This document shows, one piece after another, positions 14,691 to 22,600 of a stretch of 35,755 nucleotides of DNA. How positions within the stretch are numbered: position 1 is the stretch's first letter; each line of letters starts with the position of its first letter. Source of the stretch: CAZVCJ01 sp964625745 (lineage in GTDB: Bacteria > Chloroflexota > Anaerolineae > VGOG01). The stretch covers positions 1-35,755 of the forward strand of contig CAZVCJ010000020.1 of assembly GCA_964625745.1 (NCBI GenBank), given 5' to 3'. The translations under genes were made by a program, and so were the position numbers. The notes below the pieces were generated by a model that was given only the letters and a program-made list of their open reading frames with translations, made no database searches and was not told the origin of the DNA.

Positions 14691-14719
14691 ATTATGCCGC
14701 TTTTCGACCAAAATGTCAA
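14691..14719 (-). promoter_or_regulatory. Promoter for ndk
   Basis: Minus-strand TTGACA (14714-14719), 17 bases, CATAAT (14691-14696). The start of transcription would be near 14684, giving a leader of about 100 bases. Confidence 0.7.
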
Positions 14720-14732
14720 TCAGCAGCTCCCC

Positions 14733-15761
14733 TCACACCAACCTGTGCAGGCCCTTGAGTTGATCAACCAAATCGCCGACATCCCGCTCCGAGCGAGGAG
14801 CAGGCCCAAGCGGGTCACGGATCTCTTCATCGCCCAGCAGCACGTGGAAGGTGTTCAGCACAGCGTAGGCCAGCACCTCGAGCTTGTAGCCTCCCTCCAG
14901 GGTGAAGACCAGCTTGCCCTGGCAGAGGTCGTCGGCCATCGCTTTCAGCGTTCGCGCCAGATGGGTGTAGCCCGTTAGCGAAAGCTGCATCGCAGCCAGG
15001 GGATCGGCCCAATGGGCGTCGTAGCCGGCCGAGACCAGAATGAGCTGGGGGCGGTAACGCTCAGCCAAAGGATAAAGGAATTCGTCGAAGATGCGCCCGT
15101 AGCCCTCATCGCCCACTCCCTCCGGCAGGGGGACATTGGCCGTGTAGCCCTCTCCCTCTCCCCGTCCGATCTCCCGCCAGTCACCCGTGCCGGGATAGTA
15201 GGGGTACTGATGGGTGGAGAAGTAGAGGACAGACGATCCTTCGTAGAAAGCATCCTGGGTGCCGTTGCCGTGGTGGACGTCGAAATCAGCGACGAGCACC
15301 CGTTCCAGCCCTTTTTCCTCCAGAGCGTAGTGGGCGGCCACGGCCACGTTGTTGAAGAGACAGAAGCCCATGCCTCGCGCCGTCAGGGCATGGTGGCCCG
15401 GCGGCCTCACCAGGGCAAAGGCGTTGTCAACCTCCCCTTCCAGCACCGCTTCCACAGCGTTGACCAGCCCCCCGGCGGCCATCAGCGCCGCGTCGTAGGA
15501 ACGCGAGCCCACGTAGGTATCAAGGTCCAGATGGCCGCCACCCCTGTCGGCCATCTGCCGCACGGTGTCAACGTAGCGCTGGCTGTGGTTCCTGGCCAGG
15601 CGCTCCAGCGAAACAGGTGTGGCCTCCACAGCCACCAACCTCTCCAGCATCCCCTGCTTTTCCAGCAGTCCCATGATCTGCAAGAGGCGTTCCCTGCTCT
15701 CCGGATGGCCAGGGAGATTGTGTTCCAAATAGATGGGATCATACACGTAAGCTGTGCTCAA
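14733..15761 (-). CDS. Histone deacetylase family protein (acetyl-lysine or acetylpolyamine hydrolase)
   Basis: A 342-residue zinc hydrolase of the arginase/deacetylase fold. Motifs in order: HPESRERL near residue 19, RPPGHHALTARGMGFCLFNN (catalytic His pair and substrate channel, about 118-137), VADFDVHHGNGTQDAFY (zinc Asp and His), FSTHQYPYYPGTG, SAGYDAHWADPLAAM (second zinc Asp) and TLEGGYKLEVL. All metal ligands are present, so it should be active. In bacteria such enzymes remove acetyl groups from acetyl-CoA synthetase lysines or from polyamines; the sequence does not decide which. Start: TTG at 15759-15761 with GAGGAGG nine bases upstream. Expressed from an extended -10 promoter. Confidence 0.93.
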   Translation of the reverse strand: MSTAYVYDPIYLEHNLPGHPESRERLLQIMGLLEKQGMLERLVAVEATPVSLERLARNHSQRYVDTVRQMADRGGGHLDLDTYVGSRSYDAALMAAGGLVNAVEAVLEGEVDNAFALVRPPGHHALTARGMGFCLFNNVAVAAHYALEEKGLERVLVADFDVHHGNGTQDAFYEGSSVLYFSTHQYPYYPGTGDWREIGRGEGEGYTANVPLPEGVGDEGYGRIFDEFLYPLAERYRPQLILVSAGYDAHWADPLAAMQLSLTGYTHLARTLKAMADDLCQGKLVFTLEGGYKLEVLAYAVLNTFHVLLGDEEIRDPLGPAPRSERDVGDLVDQLKGLHRLV

Positions 15762-15792
15762 GTTGTTTTACCTCCTCGTCGGTTTGCAGGCC

Positions 15793-15801
15793 ATTATATC
15801 A
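15793..15801 (-). promoter_or_regulatory. Extended -10 promoter for the deacetylase gene
   Basis: The minus strand reads TGATATAAT, a TGn extended -10 with a perfect TATAAT (15793-15798). It lies between the terminator at 15813-15851 and the start codon. A -35 match is weak, as expected for this class. Confidence 0.55.
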
Positions 15802-15812
15802 CGTTACAAGCA

Positions 15813-15851
15813 AAAAGGGAAGGGTCGCTCTGCTCGCGACCCTTCCCTTTT
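15813..15851. terminator. Strong bidirectional terminator
   Basis: A 16-bp perfect stem (15813-15828 and 15836-15851, AAAAGGGAAGGGTCGC with its complement) has a seven-base loop, with A-tract and T-tract on either side. It follows the stop of the coiled-coil gene by 20 bases. Confidence 0.92.
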
Positions 15852-15870
15852 CTCTGGCCCGACGTAGACC

Positions 15871-16611
15871 TCACCTCTGGTACGAAGCCACCAGTAAGAT
15901 ATCCCGCTCCCTGGCCGCTGCCTCGGCCGAGGGGTGGAGGAAGTAGCCAAACATCACCCGCACCACTTCTCCCTTCAGCACATGGTCTATCACGGCCAGG
16001 TTGTAAGCAAACTTCTCCACCTCGCTCCTGTAGATGCGCGACTTGGCCTCGCCCAACACCACCACCCGTTGGCCGTCGCGCTCTCCCTCCCCGTAGAGGT
16101 TGATCTCTACATCTGAGCCGTCAATATGGAAGAAATGGCGGTCCAACTCTTCGCCCAGCACACCCTCCAGAACTATTCCGAAGTGGCGCTGCAGATAGCC
16201 GGGCAGCACGATCTTAGCGATGTCCTCCAATCCATAGCCGATGTTGTTGCTCAAGCCGCCAACTTGCTGGGCCAGGTTCTGCTGGGCCTCAACCAGTTTC
16301 TCTATCTGCTGCTCCGTGCGAGCCTGGGCCTGAGCCAACTCTTCTACCCGTTGCTCAGTGCGCACCTGGGCCTGGGCCAGTTCCTCCACCCGCTGCTCGG
16401 TGCGCACCTGGGCCTGGGCCAACTCTAGCATCGCCCGCTCCAGCCCACCCATCCGCTGCTCGGCGCGAGCCTGGGCCTGAGCCAGCTCTTGCACAGCACC
16501 TTTGAGCTCATTGAAGTCCTGGCGAGTAACCCGTATTTCCTCTACCCGCTCATCTACAATAGTCACCACGGCGCGGTACATCTCGGCCGTCAACCCCGTT
16601 ACTTCTGCCAT
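15871..16611 (-). CDS. Coiled-coil protein with PD-(D/E)XK nuclease-like domain
   Basis: A 246-residue protein in two parts. Residues about 30-115 are a long coiled coil built from near-perfect 14-residue repeats (ELAQAQVRTEQRV). Residues about 130-246 contain DVEINLYGEGERDG, then VVVLGEAKSRIYRSEVEKF. The order Asp, then a strand with E-A-K, fits the PD-(D/E)XK active site of restriction-like nucleases. It resembles the DUF3782-type family common in Chloroflexota and cyanobacteria, whose role is unknown. Start: ATG with GAGGGG upstream. A TTGATC-18-TAATAC match (16662-16691) could be its promoter, overlapping the stop of the giant gene. It ends at a strong terminator. Confidence 0.75.
   Translation of the reverse strand: MAEVTGLTAEMYRAVVTIVDERVEEIRVTRQDFNELKGAVQELAQAQARAEQRMGGLERAMLELAQAQVRTEQRVEELAQAQVRTEQRVEELAQAQARTEQQIEKLVEAQQNLAQQVGGLSNNIGYGLEDIAKIVLPGYLQRHFGIVLEGVLGEELDRHFFHIDGSDVEINLYGEGERDGQRVVVLGEAKSRIYRSEVEKFAYNLAVIDHVLKGEVVRVMFGYFLHPSAEAAARERDILLVASYQR
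16310..16500 (-). repeat. 42-bp tandem repeats coding for the coiled coil
   Basis: About four units of a 42-bp (14-codon) repeat centred on TGCTCGGTGCGCACCTGGGC, one separated by a 21-bp spacer. They encode the E-L-A-Q-A-Q-V-R-T-E-Q-R-V-E heptad pairs of the nuclease-like protein. The DNA identity between the two middle units is high, so copy number may vary between strains. Confidence 0.8.
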
Positions 16612-16687
16612 GCTGATACCCCTCAGACTTCCGAAGTGTTCCTATCCGAAATCTCGTTGTCGTATTAGCATCCAGCCCGAAAACCGA

Positions 16688-19600
16688 TCAATAGCATACC
16701 TGTACCGATACATCATCCACGTACATGGCTGTCTTGAGATTACCCTGTCCATCGTTCTTGACATTGAAGTACAGTGTGATCGTCTGTCCCTTGTAGGGCA
16801 TCAAGTCGAAGGTGTGGTGCGTCCAGGTTTGGCTGTTAGAGCAGACTTTCGGCATCGCCCAGGCTAGTTCGGTAGTGAACGAGGCGTCATAGATGATCAC
16901 CTCTTGCCAATCGTATAGGATGGAATCCTGGCAGATGGGATAGTACCAGAACGACAGGGTAGCGCTCGCTGCGTTCCCAGGAATAGTCACCTGCTGGCGG
17001 ATGGAGGACCAACTGTAGGCATCGCTCTGGCTGGTGATTCCCAGGCGCATGGACCAGGAACCTGTCCTAAACATAACCGAAGAGTAGGCTGCTGGGCGCG
17101 GGGTAGGCGAGATTGTCCAGCACTCAGTCGTTTCAAAGCCGCCGTTGCAAACCTTCTCTTCACAGGGAGGTGGCGGGGTGTTGACGACAACCACAGCATT
17201 AGCCGTATCCGTGCAGCCGTTGCTGTCGGTTACCGTCAGGCTATAGGTCCCAGCCATGGCTGTGGTAGCACCAGAACGAGTCGGATGCTGAACACTGCTC
17301 GTCCAACCGCCAGGCCCCGTCCAACTGTAACTGGCCATGCCACCAGGCCCACCGTACAACTGGATGGTCCCTCCCACATTGACTGGCGAGTTGCTAGAAG
17401 CAGTGGCTGCGGGCTTGGCGTTGACCGTCACATAGGTGGTGGCCGTGTCCGTACAATCATACTTAGTCACCGTCAGGCTATAGGTCCCAGCCATGGCCGT
17501 GGTAGCACCAGGGCGAGTCGGATTCTGAGCACTGCTCGTCCAACCACCAGGCCCCGTCCAACTGTAGCTGGCCATGCCAGTAGACCAGCAGTACAACTCG
17601 ATGGTCGCCCCCTCACACACCGGGGAGTTGCTGGAGGCAGTGGCGTAGCAGGGTGGATAGTTTTTGGCAACCAGAGGGAGGTAAACCTTACGTTCGCTAG
17701 GCTCAGTTACCGTCACATAGGTGGTGGCCGTATCCGTGCAGCCGTTGCTGTCGGTTACCGTCAGGCTATAGGTCCCAGCCATGGCTGTGGTGGCACCAGA
17801 ACGAGTCGGATTCTGAACACTGCTCGTCCAACCGCCAGGCCCCGTCCAATTGTAGCTGGCCATGCCAGAAGGCCCACCGTACAACTGGATGGTCTCTCCC
17901 TCATACACCGGGGAGTTGCTGGAGGCACTGGCCACCGGCCTGGCATTGACCGTCACAATGGTGCTCGCCGTGTCCGTACAGCCGTCCTTGGCCACCGTCA
18001 GGCTATAGGTTCCGGCCATAGCCGTGGTAGCACTAGAACGAGTCGGATTCTGAGCACTGCTCGTCCAACCACCAGGCCCCGTCCAACTGTAGCTATCCAT
18101 GCCGCCAGGCCCACCGTACAACACAATGGTCGCCCCCTCACACACCGGGGAGTTGCTGGAAGCAGTAGCTACTGGCTTGACATTGACCGAGACATAGGTA
18201 CTTGCCGTATCCGTGCAGCCATTGCTGTCGGTTACCGTCAGGCTATAGGTCCCAGCCATGGCTGTGGTAGCACCAGGACGAGTCGGACTCTGAACACTAC
18301 TCGTCCAACCACCAGGCCCCGTCCAACTGTAGCTCGCCATGCCGCCAGGCCCACCGTACAACTCGATGGTCTCCCCCGCACACACCGGGGAGTTGCTGGT
18401 GGCACTGGCTACTGGCTTGACATTGACCGAGACATAGGTACTTGCCGTATCCGTGCAACCATTGCTGTTGGTTACCTCTAAGGTGTAGGTCCCAGCCATG
18501 GCTGTGGTAGCACTAGAACGAGTCGGATTCTGAACACCACTCGTCCAACCACCAGGCCCCGTCCAACTGTAACTCGCCATGCCGCCAGGCCCACCGTACA
18601 ACACAATGGTCGCCCCCTCACACACCGGGGAGTTGCTGGAAGCAGTAGCTACTGGCTTGACATTGATCGAGACATAGGTACTTGCCGTATCCGTGCAGCC
18701 GTTGCTGTTGGTTACCGTCAGGCTATAGGTCCCAGCCATGGCTGTGGTAGCACTAGAACGAGTCGGATTCTGAACACCACTCGTCCAACCACCAGGCCCC
18801 GTCCAACTGTAACTCGCCATGCCGCCAGGCCCACCGTACAACACAATGGTCGCCCCCTCACACACCGGGGAGTTGCTGGAAGCAGTAGCTACTGGCTTGA
18901 CATTGATCGAGACATAGGTACTTGCCGTATCCGTGCAGCCGTTGCTGTTGGTTACCGTCAGGCTATAGGTCCCAGCCATGGCTGTGGTGGCATTAGGACG
19001 AGTCGGATTCTGAGCACTGCTCGTCCAACCACCAGGCCCTGTCCAACTGTAACTGGCCATGCCAGAAGGCCCACCGTACAACTGGATGGTTGCCCCCTCA
19101 CACACCGGGGAGTTGCTGGAAGCAGTAGCTACTGGCCTGGCATTGACCGTCACAATGGTCGTGTCCGTATCCGTGCAGCCATCATTGGCCACCGTCAGGC
19201 TATAGGTTCCGGCCATAGCCGTGGTAGCACCAGAACGAGTCGGATTCTGAACACTGCTCGTCCAACCACCAGGCCCCGTCCAACTGTAGCTATCCATACC
19301 GCCAGGCCCACCGTACAACACAATGGTCTCTCCCTCACACACCGGGGAGTTGCTGGAGGCAGTGGCAGTGGGCTGGGTTCCAACCGTCACATAGGTGGTA
19401 GCCGTATCCGTGCAGCCATTGCTGTCGGTTACCGTCAGGCTATAGGTCCCAGCCATGGCTGTGGTAGCACCAGGACGAGTCGGACTCTGAACACTACTCG
19501 TCCAACCACCAGGCCCCGTCCAACTGTAGCTCGCCATGCCGCCAGGCCCACCGTACAACTCGATGGTCTCCCCCGCACACACCGGGGAGTTGCTGGTGGC

Positions 19601-22600
19601 ACTGGCTACTGGCTCGGCATTGACCGTCACAATGGCGCTCGCCGTATCCGTGCAGCCGTTGCTGTTGGTTACCGTCAGGCTATAGGTCCCAGCCATGGCT
19701 GTGGTGGCATTAGGACGAGTCGGATTCTGAACACTACTCGTCCAACCACCAGGCCCCGTCCAACTGTAACTCGCCATGCCGCCAGGCCCACCGTACAACA
19801 CAATGGTCGCCCCCTCACACACCGGGGAGTTGCTGGAAGCAGTAGCTACTGGCTTGACATTGACCGAGACATAGGTACTTGCCGTATCCGTGCAGCCATT
19901 GCTGTCGGTTACCGTCAGGCTATAGGTCCCAGCCATGGCTGTCGTAGCACTAGAACGAGTCGGGTTCTGAACACCGCTCGTCCAACCACCAGGCCCCGTC
20001 CAACTGTAACTGGCCATGCTGCCAGGCCCACCGTACAACTCGATGGTCGCCCCCTCACACACCGGGGAGTTGCTGGAGGCAGTGGCTACTGGCTCGGCAT
20101 TGACCGTCACAATGGCGCTCGCCGTATCCGTGCAGCCGTTGCTGTTGGTTACCGTCAGGCTATAGGTCCCAGCCATGGCTGTGGTGGCATTAGGACGAGT
20201 CGGATTCTGAGCACTGCTCGTCCAACCATCAGGTCCCGTCCAACTATAGCTATCCATGCCGACAGGCCCACCGTACAACCCGATGGTCGCCCCCTCACAC
20301 ACTGGAGAGTTGCTGGAAGCAGTGGCTACTGGCTTGGTGTCCACGGTTACAGCAGTGGTGGCCGGATCGCTGGTGCAAGCACCCTCGGTTACCGTCAGGC
20401 TATAGGTTCCGACCATAGCCGTAGTGGCATTGGGGATAGTCGGTGATTGTAAGCTGCTAGTGAACCCATTAGGCCCCGTCCAACTGTAACTGGCCATGCT
20501 ATCAGGCCCACCGTACAACTCGATGGTCCCCCCCTCACACACTGGTGAGTTGCTGGAGGCAGTGGCTGCGCACTTCTCCCAGGTGTTCACGTAGATGTCC
20601 TCGTCGTCCTCCGGGTCGTACCAGAACTTCACCCGAAGCGGCCCAGTGTAGTAAGTGTTGGTTATGCCGGTAGTAAAAGTGATGGTCGCATTAGTCTCAG
20701 TGATAACACCGCCGCTCAGATCGCTCAGTGCATTCTGGGTATCGCTAATCGGATGGCAAGCATAGTAGTGCACCCAGCTCTCATCTGACTCCCAGTCGCT
20801 GGTCAACAGGTACAACTGATCGGCCGGCAGCTTCAGGTCGGTGTATGTGTAAGGCAGAGTGTGGAACTGCTCGGTACTCCACATTTCGTTCACACCCTCT
20901 TCCCAGTACTTCTCCTTGAGCTCCCCGAAGAATTGTTCCTCCTGGTTCTCATCCACGATCTGAATCTGGAGGGAATCAACGTTGCCTTCCAGGTCCCCCA
21001 TGCAGTCGCTCTCATAGAAGCTGAGATTAGCGAACTGGCCCTCTTCGAGCTTCTGGATGTCCTCCAACCGCGTGTGGCGGAAATTGAAAGGCGGCATGAC
21101 CGAGATGATGCTGGTATCTTCACCGAGAACCGTGCCCAGGTAGTAGCCCTCCAGCTTCTGAGAGTCCTTCGCGTTGACGAAGTTGACCTTGGGCACTGGT
21201 GTTCTGATAGTGATGTACTTAAACTCGTAGTTTTCGTCACCTGGGTTCACCAAATCGGCTGGGATAGTCTTGATGGCCACTACGTTGTACTCGTGGCCGT
21301 CCACGAAGAACCGCTTCAGCCACCAGGGATCACCCTTCGCATGGTCATGGACCCCTGCGCCGTCGAATATCGCCGAATGGGTGGCTCCCAGGGCGCGGCC
21401 AATGGTCACCACGGCTGTCTGCTCGGTTGTGTTTGTAGTCTTCAGATAGACGAACCAGGGCCCCGCATCCGGCCAGCCACTCGGCCAGCCGAGGTTGGTT
21501 TCACCCTGACTTAGTTCATCGACCACACCCTTGTAGATCAGTGCCAACTCTTTCAGCTCCAGGGTTGCCGCTCCCTCGTCATCTGGGTGTAATGAGTAAG
21601 GCGGCCCCCCATGCAATCCTCCGCCTGTGTACCACACTTTGAAGCTCGCATCGTTGGCTGTCACGTTGTTCAAGGTAACCATGTGATCCAGAAGCATGGC
21701 GCTCTCGCCCTCGCCCAGGACGATGTTCTCCACAGTGAAGACCACCAATTCGTCCCCGCTTAACTGCAGGCCATCCTTATCAAGCTGGTCAATGGAGCCA
21801 TTTCCATCGAAGTCCACCCCTATTCCCAGAGTCTCGGAGATGGTTTCCTCGCTGTGGATGGTAACGACGTCATGGACGCCATCGAAGTCCGCATCGAAGG
21901 TGGTCAGGCCGTAACCGAAACTAGGTAATTTGCCAGGGGGTAATGATCCGCCCACCGGGGCTGGCAATTCGTCGGCCGTTGTGCCGATGGGGAATGCTAG
22001 TCGGCTCGTTTTCGGCTGCCCATGGCTGGGCAAGTCTTGAGTGTCCAGGAACATGTAGGTGAACTCTTGCATCACCGCGGGCATGGTATAGGCTTGGGTA
22101 ATCGTGATGTGGCTGGTGGGAGTACACACCTCACCGACCAGAATTGAGTCCAGATACTCCGGTTCGTACCACATCCTGAAGAACACCTTCTCCCGAGCGT
22201 CGTGCTCCTCGATGGATATTTTGTAGTACAGAGTTCTCAGCGATTCGATACTTTCAGAAGACTCGGACATATAGGCTGGATTAAAGGTCAGGGAGTCCTT
22301 GCGGGGTGCCTCGGGAAATTGGGGGTTGAAGGGAGCCCAGGAGTCGGTGTAGGGCATAATCTCCACGGGATAGGTGATTGCGGCTGTATCCGTAATGAAG
22401 GACGTGCCAGCACCTTCGTTTTCAAAGCCGTAGATCCTCAAGCCCGTATCATTCTTATACTTCTTTCCCCCTACGGCCGGATTGAACCATAACTTGACCC
22501 GGGGTTCCCAGCCAGGTAGCTCTGCTGTGATGGTGTCTTCTCCCTCAAGATGGGCGAAACCTGAAGACAGATTATACCACAGAGGTGAGGCCACATCCTG

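Noticed and set aside
17285..18481. 398-codon plus-strand frame across the giant gene repeats
   Set aside because: It exists only because the repeat unit length is a multiple of three; its translation is arginine/threonine-rich with no ribosome site.
17170..20580. Regular 240-bp repeats as a CRISPR array
   Set aside because: The units are contiguous coding sequence with no unique spacers.
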